Source: UBA2365 sp964594045 (GTDB taxonomy: Bacteria; Bacteroidota; Bacteroidia; Chitinophagales; Saprospiraceae). Taken from it: a DNA stretch of 10,431 nt. The notes under the pieces were generated by a model. That model was not told the DNA's origin. It did not search any database and was given only the letters and a program-made list of their open reading frames with translations. Within the stretch, counting starts at the first letter, position 1; each line of letters begins with the position of its first letter. Shown in pieces: positions 1-6,686 of this stretch. The stretch spans positions 1 to 10,431 of the forward strand of contig CAZQKR010000075.1 in assembly GCA_964594045.1 (NCBI GenBank). Reading direction: 5' to 3'. Made by a program: the position numbers and the translations under genes.

Positions 1-59
1 AATTGATAATCAATTGTATCACTTACTTGTTTTTTCTATGCGGACAAGTCAGGAAAAAT

Positions 60-88
60 AAAAAAGCCTCCGGTCGGGAGGCTTTTTT
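60..88 (-). terminator. Intrinsic terminator downstream of the four-gene membrane operon
   Basis: A GC-rich stem (GCCTCC at 66-71 pairing with GGAGGC at 77-82) closes a five-base loop and is flanked by six A's on one side and six T's on the other, so it can work in both directions. It lies 44 bases beyond the stop codon of the M48 peptidase and would end the minus-strand operon. It could equally end a plus-strand gene lying before the window. Confidence 0.9.
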
Positions 89-131
89 ATTTAAGTGTTT
101 TTCATTGATCAGCCAGACAGCCAATATAATT

Positions 132-956
132 TTACAACTTTTCTGATAAAGGGATTTTACCCAGCTCTTTCTTCATCTTGCTCCAGGTATAATTGTCCAG
201 GACCGGTTCAAATTCCACCTCTTTCTCCTTTGCGTGTTCGATGATGTCTTTGGAACGTTGTTCTGTCTCCGGATGGGTGCTGATCCATGCAAGGTTTTTG
301 ATGATATCAGGTTCATTCAAAGACAGTTGATACATGAAATCCGCAAATTCGTTCGGGTCGATCTTTGCCTTAAGAAGATATTCCACGGCTTTTTGATCCG
401 CTTCCCGTTCCATACCACGATCGTAAGCAGAAGAAGCGAGCATGCGCATGACTTCCTTTGCCATATCTGCTGAACCGCCTGAAGAAATGGTCAGCATAAC
501 AGCCAGTCCGATCTCTTTCCCTAGTTTTTTCATCACATGATCCAGTTCCATGTGTGCGATCTCATGACTGATCACGCCGGCCAGCGCAGCTTCATTGTCC
601 GTTTTATCCAGTAAACCGGTATAGATCACCAGGTAATTGTCCGGAAAGGTGAATGCATTGACCTGACTGTTGTCGATCACATGTACTTTGATCTTTTTGT
701 GGTTGATCTTGTTCTTTTTGCAGATTTTGTCCACCAGGGTATCTATCGGGTTGGTGATGGTGGGATCATCGATGATGGTTTCTGTCTCCTGGATGGATTC
801 CCAGAACAATTCCCCGAGTTTGGTTTCCAGTTCAGATGCCTTCGGCGCCATATCAGCAACACCTGAATACCGGTAAATTCCAAAAATTCCCATAAAAACC
901 CCGAAAAATATAGCCAGTATGATAAGTCCTTCTTTCAATAATTTATTCATGATCAT
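132..956 (-). CDS. Membrane-anchored M48 family zinc metallopeptidase
   Basis: Predicted zinc endopeptidase of the M48 group (relatives: HtpX, Ste24, BepA/LoiP), 274 residues. A single hydrophobic segment at about residues 9-28 anchors it in the membrane. There is no lipobox, so it is not a lipoprotein like LoiP. The active-site motif HEIAH is at 131-135, and an E-x-E-A-D motif at 183-187 supplies the third zinc ligand (probably Glu183). The STHPETEQR motif at 226-234 holds the conserved C-terminal histidine (His228) that acts as a regulatory switch in BepA. All expected catalytic residues are present, so it should be active. It is the last gene of a four-gene operon and its start overlaps the DUF4870 gene: the first ATG gives a 14-base overlap, and a second ATG at residue 3 (948-950) gives 8 bases. 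Either is possible. A role in membrane or envelope protein quality control is inferred from the family. The catalytic domain probably faces the periplasm, but topology is not proven. Confidence 0.9.
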   Translation of the reverse strand: MIMNKLLKEGLIILAIFFGVFMGIFGIYRYSGVADMAPKASELETKLGELFWESIQETETIIDDPTITNPIDTLVDKICKKNKINHKKIKVHVIDNSQVNAFTFPDNYLVIYTGLLDKTDNEAALAGVISHEIAHMELDHVMKKLGKEIGLAVMLTISSGGSADMAKEVMRMLASSAYDRGMEREADQKAVEYLLKAKIDPNEFADFMYQLSLNEPDIIKNLAWISTHPETEQRSKDIIEHAKEKEVEFEPVLDNYTWSKMKKELGKIPLSEKL

Positions 957-1380
957 TGCAGGTTTGGTTAGTCAATGTCCCATAAAAAAGCCATTCCACA
1001 TGGATGCCCTTACGTGTCTGTATCGCTGTGTAGATGGTCGCTGCAAATTCAGCAACATTATAGATCACCACGGTAGTGATGTATGCAAAATAAATCGCTG
1101 TGGGCGAAATCGAATAATAAAACAGCGAAATTGTCCACCAGACAGCCACAGTATTCATAACCAAAAGAGACAACTGCGAATACAATGCCTGTCTGCAATG
1201 CCATCTGACAAAATACGGTGCGCGGCGGTTGGCCATGAAGAAGAAAAAGGTTGCGATGAGGTTGACTATTGGCATCGGCAGACCTGCGACGATCGCTACC
1301 AGTGACATCACATAGCTATTGGATGCCCTTTCGCACTCATGCTCCGAAGGTTCATAAAAAAAACTGCTCACTTTTATCAT
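943..1380 (-). CDS. DUF4870 domain (Tic20-like) membrane protein
   Basis: Small polytopic membrane protein, 145 residues. After about 20 polar residues it has hydrophobic stretches at about 22-48, 66-90 and 93-120. The segment around residues 33-70 (GLP-x-PIVN, then NRRAP-x-FVRWH-x-RQAL-x-SQ) matches the DUF4870 pattern, in which a Pro-containing helix is followed by a loop with a conserved His and Gln-Ala. The family has no established biochemical role and is distantly related to Tic20-like proteins. The start codon overlaps the stop of the upstream DUF2752 gene in an ATGA (1377-1380), implying coupled translation. The C-terminus overlaps the M48 peptidase gene. It contains three Cys residues (16, 62, 141) of unknown relevance. 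Confidence 0.8.
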   Translation of the reverse strand: MIKVSSFFYEPSEHECERASNSYVMSLVAIVAGLPMPIVNLIATFFFFMANRRAPYFVRWHCRQALYSQLSLLVMNTVAVWWTISLFYYSISPTAIYFAYITTVVIYNVAEFAATIYTAIQTRKGIHVEWLFYGTLTNQTCNDHE

Positions 1381-1799
1381 AATCCTTTAGCTATATTCCA
1401 GGCCCAGTTAGCCAAAACCAATATAATAGTGGCTACTGCGACCCATTTGATTTTCAAAATGTTTTCAAGTTTGACATAAAAACGATAAAGTGCGTCCTTA
1501 CCACTGACCAGGTCAATCACCAGCCAAACCGGCATAACCAACATAATGACCATGATAATGAAACCAAAAGGATTCCAGAGCAATGCTCCTTTCATGTCAC
1601 CTTTGAGGATTTGTGCGATGGATCTGGTAGATCCACAGGATGGACAGGGTACACCTGTGACCTCTCTGAACAGGCAAACACCCGATTCCCCTGACGGATT
1701 ATCCGGGTACAGGTTCAACGTATAAAACAACCACGCATAGCCGGCAACTAAAGCCAGTGTCAGGATCAGATATAGCTGCCTGTAAGGCTTTTGGATCAT
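1377..1799 (-). CDS. DUF2752 domain membrane protein
   Basis: Membrane protein of 140 residues with hydrophobic segments at about 10-28, 78-98 and 118-136. The signature CPSCGSTRS sits at residues 52-60, followed by a short charged stretch (KGDMKGAL) and NP at 76-77, the standard DUF2752 arrangement of a C-P-x-C-G-x-T-R motif before the second helix. A further Cys42 lies ten residues before the motif. The function of DUF2752 is unknown; the CxxC could bind a metal or form a disulfide, but nothing here decides this. The gene is joined by ATGA overlaps to both the TM2 gene upstream (1796-1799) and the DUF4870 gene downstream (1377-1380). TM2-DUF2752 pairs are common in Bacteroidota, to my knowledge. 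Confidence 0.88.
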   Translation of the reverse strand: MIQKPYRQLYLILTLALVAGYAWLFYTLNLYPDNPSGESGVCLFREVTGVPCPSCGSTRSIAQILKGDMKGALLWNPFGFIIMVIMLVMPVWLVIDLVSGKDALYRFYVKLENILKIKWVAVATIILVLANWAWNIAKGL

Positions 1800-2134
1800 G
1801 GAAGTGCATTATGCAATGCCAATACATTTTTTTCTTTGGCAGCACCCATGATCAGAAACCAGTCAATGATCGTCCATATGCCTAATCCACCGCAGGTCAA
1901 TAATTTACCCACTCCCATACCGACATCTCCGATCAGGAAACGATCGATGCCTAGTGAGCCACCCAGTAAAGATGCAATAAGCATCATCATAGGGTCTTTA
2001 AACTGCAGACTATAAAGACGTGACCAATCACGATCTTCCAGTGTTTCCAGCCTGCTCCTGATCTGAGGCAGATGGTAACTTTCGAAATATTTGGCATTGT
2101 TCATCATGAAAGTGTCAATTCTTTGAGCATCCAT
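1796..2134 (-). CDS. TM2 domain-containing protein
   Basis: First gene of the operon, 112 residues. The first ~45 residues are polar and charged, probably helical and cytoplasmic. They are followed by a TM2 domain: helix one at about 48-66, a connecting motif GIDRFLIGD at 62-70 with the conserved Gly, Asp-Arg-Phe and Gly, and helix two at about 82-98 ending in IIDWFLI. This matches the two-helix TM2 fold (Pfam TM2), whose molecular role in bacteria is not established. The ATG at 2132-2134 has no Shine-Dalgarno and lies in an AT-rich leader, as usual for Bacteroidota. The stop codon overlaps the DUF2752 start in an ATGA. The tight spacing suggests it is made in step with its three partners. 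Confidence 0.88.
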   Translation of the reverse strand: MDAQRIDTFMMNNAKYFESYHLPQIRSRLETLEDRDWSRLYSLQFKDPMMMLIASLLGGSLGIDRFLIGDVGMGVGKLLTCGGLGIWTIIDWFLIMGAAKEKNVLALHNALP

Positions 2135-2950
2135 TTTATTTATTTTAAGTTAAACATATTTGTGATCATCAAGGGAAAGGGTTGTATTGAATTATCTGAT
2201 TTTGATCAACCAAATAAAATTTGGCTAATTTATTGGAATCACAACTCATTTCTGTTTGTAAATATAATATAATTCTGATAATTGTACTTTAAGGACTCTA
2301 TTTTTTATACATCAATGGAGATCATTAAATGCTGTGAAGATCCGTTTTCTACTTCCCATCATAACAGAGAGAAGTAAATATTTACATACTTAAGTTAATT
2401 GTTGCTGGAAATGGCGCTTACCCTCAAAATATACGGGACAGAACCAAAAACAGAAATGAATAAACGCCGATCAACGATTTTGAATTGTAGAAGTCCTCTC
2501 CTTAATAAATCAGTATTTATAGTCAAAAAATCTGGATTTCACGCATCGGTCGGGATGACAGAATGTAAACTGCAGGAGGAGTGATCCTGGAGTTATAATG
2601 CAATCATTTTGTGTTTGCTTAGCTTAAATGGCTTTTAGCCAATGATCAATAGCTGATTCAAAAATTCATTTTTTCAGAGGGCAAGTTTAGTAACTTTTGC
2701 ACAATGTACGTGCGCCGAAATAACATTAACAGACTGATCTGCTGACCACCTTTATAATTTCATCCTTTCACCATTTATTCGCTCTGTAGTAAATACAAAA
2801 ATCATCTTTAGGTAATCCTTGTTCGTCATTCAGAATGTTTTTGTTTGAATAAATCCATGTAAAGATAACTATACCAAACAAAGCAAAATTTAATATGTAG
2901 ATACTGACAGAAATGCTTCCCAAATAAATAAAATAAATTACCTTAGCCGC
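2135..2950. other. AT-rich intergenic region without a convincing gene
   Basis: This 816-base spacer separates the divergent minus-strand membrane operon from the plus-strand B12 locus, so it should hold both promoters. I see no coding region with a good start, domain or protein-like composition throughout. It contains a perfect 12-base palindrome (GTAAATATTTAC, 2374-2385) next to an 8-base one (ACTTAAGT, 2388-2395), a small perfect hairpin (TGGCT/AGCCA, 2629-2641), and a stretch at about 2525-2565 that looks like a dispersed repeat. The minus-strand reading frame at 2768-2965 encodes two hydrophobic stretches but has only a TTG start lying inside the riboswitch, so it is not called. Confidence 0.6.
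2151..2158 (-). promoter_or_regulatory. Weak candidate -7 box for the TM2-DUF2752-DUF4870-M48 operon
   Basis: Read on the minus strand this is TATGTTTA, seven of eight matches to the Bacteroidota -7 consensus TAnnTTTG. It would start transcription about ten bases before the TM2 start codon. No good TTG/TTTG is found at the -33 position (only a pyrimidine run, CTTT), so support is weak. Confidence 0.25.
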
Positions 2951-3104
2951 GATTTTGGTTCCCAAAGGGGATTAATAAGGAATCCGGTGTGAATCCGGAA
3001 CTGTTCCCGCAGCTGTAAGTCTTTTTAAAGGAATGTCATTTTGCCACTGTCATTGGATGGGAAGGCGACATATCCGGGACAAGTCAGAAGACCTGCCAAC
3101 TTCA
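2951..3104 (+). ncRNA. Cobalamin (B12) riboswitch
   Basis: Clear adenosylcobalamin-class aptamer. The conserved core GGAATCCGGTGTGAATCCGG starts at 2980 and is followed by AACTGTTCCCGCAGCTGTAAG up to about 3019. Then come GCCACTG (3043-3049), the GGGAAGG-like element (3059-3065) and the B12 box AAGTCAGAAGACCTGCC (3081-3097). A short closing stem can form between TTGG (2955-2958) and CCAA (3096-3099). It lies upstream of the BtuB-like receptor and is expected to lower its expression when B12 is plentiful. Boundaries are approximate. No intrinsic terminator directly follows the aptamer, so control may act on translation, but the start codon is about 270 bases away. Confidence 0.95.
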
Positions 3105-3374
3105 TCGCATCATTTTGTTTTCGGGAAGAAGAACACATTGATTTTACATGCTGACCCACGTAAAACTTGAGTTACTGCGTTTGCAGTCATTTTTCCGGAC
3201 CATTTTTGAAGCTTTGATTTTGACACCTGCTGCAGGAAAAGTCAAATTGTGGATGCTTAAACCTGAAAAGTTTAAATCAGCACCATTCGATATATACTGC
3301 CTGTTTGACAGGGTCCTAAATCCTATTTTATCCCATTCAAATACCATAATCAAACCGGGCAACAACAAATATTT
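3105..3374 (+). promoter_or_regulatory. Long leader (expression platform?) between riboswitch and btuB-like gene
   Basis: An untranslated leader of 270 bases separates the B12 box from the receptor start, longer than expected for a riboswitch that hides a start site. It can form a hairpin at 3219-3246 (TTTGAC and CCTG on the left arm, CAGG and GTCAAA on the right, with AAAA bulged) and an AT-only-plus-one-GC stem at 3257-3275 (TTAAAC/GTTTAA). Neither is followed by a T-run, so neither is a classical terminator. A reading frame of 86 codons (3148-3408) runs through the leader and overlaps the receptor start. It resembles no family I recognise and I do not call it a gene. Confidence 0.4.
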
Positions 3375-5261
3375 ATGCGCACAGGTTTTAAATACGTTTG
3401 TTTCATAGCTTTTTGGGCATTGCTAATTGTATTTGCGCTGCAGAACCCTATTGCAGCAAATATCCCTGTGGATACCATCAAAATTCCGGTTGTGACCATC
3501 TACGACACACATCCGGAAAAGGACCTGACACTTACAGATAACCGCGACACAGCAGATATCACAAATCTGTTATACAGGGATATCGGCCTGATCCTCCAAA
3601 GCAGAAGCCCGATGCACATCAGATCCTATGGCCCGGGACTGATCTACTCCATTACCAACCGTGGCAGCAACTCGGCACAAATCGCTGTTTTATGGAACGA
3701 TATTCTGATCAATCATCCATTGCCGGGAATGGCGGACCTGAGCCTGCTCAAATCAGGCAACACCGGAAGTATCCGCTTCAATCCACTCGGAAGTCAGTCC
3801 GGAATAGCCGGTACACTTGAAATTGATGATCATTTTTCATTGAAAAACAACATGTTGGCTTTCGGAGGAGGGTTGCACTCCACCATAGGTTACGATCTGG
3901 GTGTCCATGCGGTGATCGCCGGGCAAAAGCACCATTTGCAAAGCTATTTTTCAGCGGATCAAAACCGCAACAGCTTCAGTTTTCTGAAGGGAAATGAACT
4001 GGCAAAACAGACCCATGCAGCGTCAAGGTTTTCACAATTCAAATCCAGCTATAAATATACGATTGGCCGGCATTCACATATCGGCACGCACATCTGGTTG
4101 ACTGACAGCCACAGAGAGATCCCGGCTTCTCTGTACGAACAATTCAGCGATGCCAACCAAACGGACCAGGCTGCGAGAGTGTTGATTTTTTACCAGTATC
4201 AGTTGAAAAAAACTGTCTTAAAAATCCATTCGGCATTCGTCCGGGATCTACTACATTACAACAGTCCGAATAAATCCATATCCACACAATCCACCGGCAA
4301 CAAACTGGTGCAGCAAATCCATTTTTCGGGACAACTGTCCGGTAAAACCCAATTTTATGCAAGGCTGGAAAATGAACAGGTTTTTGCATTTTCAACTGTG
4401 TTTCCTGACAAAAAATCATATAACCAGACTTTACTTCAGGCCTATATTGATACACGCTTTGCAAAAGGCTTCAAACTCATGGGAGGATTCAATTCCGGTT
4501 TCAGGAAACAACATTTCGTGCCTTTTGCTCCATTTTTACAGACAGGGCTGAAAATCAACTCAAATGCAGAGATCATGCTATCTGCAGGAAGGAATTTCAG
4601 GTACCCGGGATTCAATGACTACTTCTGGCCGACAGGAGGCAATCCTGATCTGAAACCCGAAATTGCCTCAGAAGCAGACCTGGGCTTTACGCTGAAAAAA
4701 TACAAACAATTCAATGCCGGTACTCATATTTATATCAAACAAACGCGGGACTGGATCATCTGGTTGCCAAAGCAAGGCTTGTTTTCCGCGCAAAACATGG
4801 AAAATGTCCGGTCGTTTGGTATCGAATCCAATTTAGGATACAACAGAAATACTCAAAATCTGGCTTTTTCAACCGATTTGATGTACCATTTCAACCGGAA
4901 TTACAGCCTGACCAACAATCCCGGGCTTCACCAGATGATTTACTCACCAGTGCATACGATCAAAAACTTGTTAAAACTGGGCTTCAGATCCAATACGATA
5001 ACGTTTTTTCAAGCCTGGACTTCAAAAGTGTACATCAGTACGGACAATATATATTATCTGAAACCATATTATCTGCTGGATATCAGCTTTGACAGAGCGT
5101 TCAGGATAGGTAAAAGCCATTCACGATGGTTTATTTCGGTCAATAATTTGCTCAACACCCGGTATCAAACCATAGAAAATTATCCGATGCCGGGAATTCA
5201 TTTTTTGACCGGATTTAAAACAGAATGGTTCCCTGACCAAAACAAACACCCCAAAAAATAA
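3375..5261 (+). CDS. btuB: BtuB-like TonB-dependent outer-membrane corrinoid receptor
   Basis: Outer-membrane TonB-dependent receptor of 628 residues, close to the length of E. coli BtuB. A signal peptide covers about residues 1-28 (hydrophobic core CFIAFWALLIVFAL, likely cut after AxA). A possible TonB box lies near 36-44. The plug domain spans about 58-155, with R-G-S-N-S-A-Q-I-A-V-L-W-N-D-I at 96-110. The rest is the beta-barrel, with the hallmark FWPTGGNPDLKPE at 417-429 and a C-terminal barrel strand around 607-618. There is no N-terminal carboxypeptidase-like domain, so it is not a SusC type. The gene name rests on the upstream cobalamin riboswitch and the BtuG-like gene downstream more than on the receptor itself; another corrinoid or porphyrin-like ligand is possible. 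The ATG at 3375 is the only ATG between the upstream in-frame stop (3306) and the signal peptide, and there is no Shine-Dalgarno. Confidence 0.9.
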   Translation: MRTGFKYVCFIAFWALLIVFALQNPIAANIPVDTIKIPVVTIYDTHPEKDLTLTDNRDTADITNLLYRDIGLILQSRSPMHIRSYGPGLIYSITNRGSNSAQIAVLWNDILINHPLPGMADLSLLKSGNTGSIRFNPLGSQSGIAGTLEIDDHFSLKNNMLAFGGGLHSTIGYDLGVHAVIAGQKHHLQSYFSADQNRNSFSFLKGNELAKQTHAASRFSQFKSSYKYTIGRHSHIGTHIWLTDSHREIPASLYEQFSDANQTDQAARVLIFYQYQLKKTVLKIHSAFVRDLLHYNSPNKSISTQSTGNKLVQQIHFSGQLSGKTQFYARLENEQVFAFSTVFPDKKSYNQTLLQAYIDTRFAKGFKLMGGFNSGFRKQHFVPFAPFLQTGLKINSNAEIMLSAGRNFRYPGFNDYFWPTGGNPDLKPEIASEADLGFTLKKYKQFNAGTHIYIKQTRDWIIWLPKQGLFSAQNMENVRSFGIESNLGYNRNTQNLAFSTDLMYHFNRNYSLTNNPGLHQMIYSPVHTIKNLLKLGFRSNTITFFQAWTSKVYISTDNIYYLKPYYLLDISFDRAFRIGKSHSRWFISVNNLLNTRYQTIENYPMPGIHFLTGFKTEWFPDQNKHPKK

Positions 5262-5347
5262 ATATTCCAATACAACACTGATAAAGAAATAGATCTTATT
5301 TAATGAAGTTGTTTAAAAATGTATCTTAATGCTTGCAAACAAATCAT

Positions 5348-5374
5348 TGAAAGCCAAATGCTTCAGCTTTTTTT
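5348..5374 (+). terminator. Possible attenuator/terminator between btuB-like and btuG-like genes
   Basis: A stem TGAA(A)GC (5348-5354) with GCTTCA (5360-5365) holds six pairs with one bulged A and a five-base loop. It is followed by GC and seven T's (5368-5374). This has the form of a weak intrinsic terminator and could lower the level of the second gene relative to the receptor. A further inverted repeat, CGTAC/GTACG, follows at 5380-5395. The stem is short, so the call is tentative. Confidence 0.35.
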
Positions 5375-5486
5375 GATTCCGTACATTCCGGTACGCAATT
5401 CAAAAAAGAGCTTCGCCTTGACTTTCAAGCATTTATTTTCAGCTATCAACATAATTCTTAAACAACTTAAATTTAAAATTTTAAAC

Positions 5487-6569
5487 ATGAACGCATTATT
5501 CCAACAATTTATAGATTACAGATTTATGTTTATAGCGGCAATCATTTCTGTAGGTTTTTTCAGCGCCTGTGAAAAAATGGATGAGGATGTGCATCAGCTT
5601 TTTAAAGCTGGAGAGGGGTTTTTTATCCTCAATGAAGGTGGCTGGCAAAAAGCCAATGCATCCGTGAGTTACAGGTTTACCGATGGAGACAGTATAAAGC
5701 ACAATATTTTCGAAAATGCCAATGGCTTCAAATTAGGTGATGTGTTGCAGGATATGCTGATCAATGACAGTCTGAGTTACCTGGTAGTGAATAATTCTGG
5801 TTGTATCAAGGTGGTCAGGACCAGTACTTTCCGCGAAAAAACTACCATAAATGGATTTAACTCGCCGAGGTCCATTCTTAAAGTCAACAACACAACTGCC
5901 TATGTGAGTGACATTTATGCCAACCAGATCTATGTTGTTGATCTTTTGGCCAATTCCATTTCAGACAGTATCTGGACAGGTAAATATACAGAAAGTATGG
6001 TGCTGGTAAATGGAAAGGTTTATGTTTCATTGCCCTCTGTTTGGGGATTGTATGACTCAGACCAGATCCTGGAGATCGACCCTGCCACCAAATCAGTTAC
6101 CAGGCAATTGACTGTGGGGCTGAACCCATATCAGATGATCGCTGATCAGGATGGTGATTTGTGGGTTTTTTGTTTGGGAGATGCCTGGGCTTCAACACCG
6201 GTTTCTGCGAGCATTCACCGGATAGACCCTGATATGCCTTCTGATCATGAAGTAATTGAACTGGCAGGACTACCGGTTGCATTTTCAGGCGCAATGGCAT
6301 TGAACAAACCAAAGAAAAAAATCTATTTTTTATATGGTGATCTATATGAAATTGACATGTCAGCCAACCAGCCTGCCTATATAAAACTGGCCTCATTTGA
6401 AGGCAGGACAACAGTTGGCCTGGGATACGATACTGCAAATGACCATTTGTACATCACTGACGCAAAAGACTACAATCAGAATGGCAGCATATTGAAGTTA
6501 GATCCGTTTGGTAAACAATTGCAGGAATTCGGCGCAGGTGTGATACCTTCCAGATTCATTTTCTTTTGA
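5487..6569 (+). CDS. btuG: BtuG-like surface lipoprotein, DUF5074/YncE-type beta-propeller
   Basis: Predicted surface-exposed lipoprotein of 360 residues. The N-terminus carries a lipoprotein signal with the lipobox FSAC (25-28, lipidated Cys28), followed by the charged EKMDED, which resembles the acidic export signal that sends Bacteroidota lipoproteins to the cell surface. The mature part opens with GFFILNEGGWQKANASVSY (44-62), the typical first blade of DUF5074 proteins. Repeated propeller strands follow (YVSDIYANQIYVVD at 139-152, NGKVYVSLPSVWG at 175-187, GDLWVFCLGDAW at 223-234, HLYITDAKDYNQNGSILKLD at 320-339) and it closes with GVIPSRFIFF. In Bacteroides thetaiotaomicron, BtuG is a propeller lipoprotein encoded beside BtuB that binds cobalamin extremely tightly; fold, localisation signal and position behind a riboswitch-controlled receptor fit that role. 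I chose the ATG at 5487 because it yields a proper lipoprotein signal. An in-frame ATG at 5319 would add 56 residues before it, and one at 5526 would leave no positive charge. Ligand is inferred. Confidence 0.8.
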   Translation: MNALFQQFIDYRFMFIAAIISVGFFSACEKMDEDVHQLFKAGEGFFILNEGGWQKANASVSYRFTDGDSIKHNIFENANGFKLGDVLQDMLINDSLSYLVVNNSGCIKVVRTSTFREKTTINGFNSPRSILKVNNTTAYVSDIYANQIYVVDLLANSISDSIWTGKYTESMVLVNGKVYVSLPSVWGLYDSDQILEIDPATKSVTRQLTVGLNPYQMIADQDGDLWVFCLGDAWASTPVSASIHRIDPDMPSDHEVIELAGLPVAFSGAMALNKPKKKIYFLYGDLYEIDMSANQPAYIKLASFEGRTTVGLGYDTANDHLYITDAKDYNQNGSILKLDPFGKQLQEFGAGVIPSRFIFF

Positions 6570-6640
6570 AACGGTTGACTCACCAGAATTTTTCTTTTCC
6601 GGACTATGAGTTTTATCCATATCAAAAAAAAAACCAATAT

Positions 6641-6671
6641 TTTGTATATGCAAAAGCTAAATGTAATTTTG
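6641..6671 (+). promoter_or_regulatory. Bacteroidota-type promoter for the DUF1573 gene
   Basis: TTTG (6641-6644), 19 bases, then TAATTTTG (6664-6671) is a full match to the Bacteroidota -33/-7 consensus (TTTG ... TAnnTTTG) at the right spacing. Transcription would begin around 6676-6679, just before the ATG at 6687. This placement argues against the upstream in-frame ATGs at 6606 and 6648 as the translation start. Confidence 0.65.
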
Positions 6672-6686
6672 CTTCAAATTGTACAC

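Noticed and set aside
1..15. Perfect inverted repeat AATTGAT-A-ATCAATT at the window edge
   Set aside because: It is AT-only apart from one GC pair, has no T-run, and the flanking sequence on the left is missing, so no function can be assigned.
919..1305. Plus-strand 128-codon frame opposite the DUF4870 gene
   Set aside because: It is a shadow of the DUF4870 coding sequence, with no domain and irregular cysteine-rich composition.
2399..2584. Plus-strand 61-codon frame in the intergenic region
   Set aside because: Composition is not protein-like, and its C-terminal part reads through a probable intergenic repeat.
2768..2965. Minus-strand frame for a 65-residue hydrophobic peptide
   Set aside because: It has two hydrophobic stretches and a protein-like tail, but its only start is a TTG inside the cobalamin riboswitch on the opposite strand. 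No family is recognisable. It could be a gene remnant, but I cannot support a gene.
3148..3408. Plus-strand 86-codon frame between the riboswitch and the receptor
   Set aside because: It overlaps the receptor start out of frame and resembles no known family or signal peptide. It fits a long leader better than a gene, and is kept only as part of the leader finding.
5319..5486. N-terminal extension of the BtuG-like protein from the ATG at 5319
   Set aside because: The extra 56 residues would precede a complete lipoprotein signal peptide beginning at 5487 and would stop it from working. They also cover a possible attenuator hairpin.
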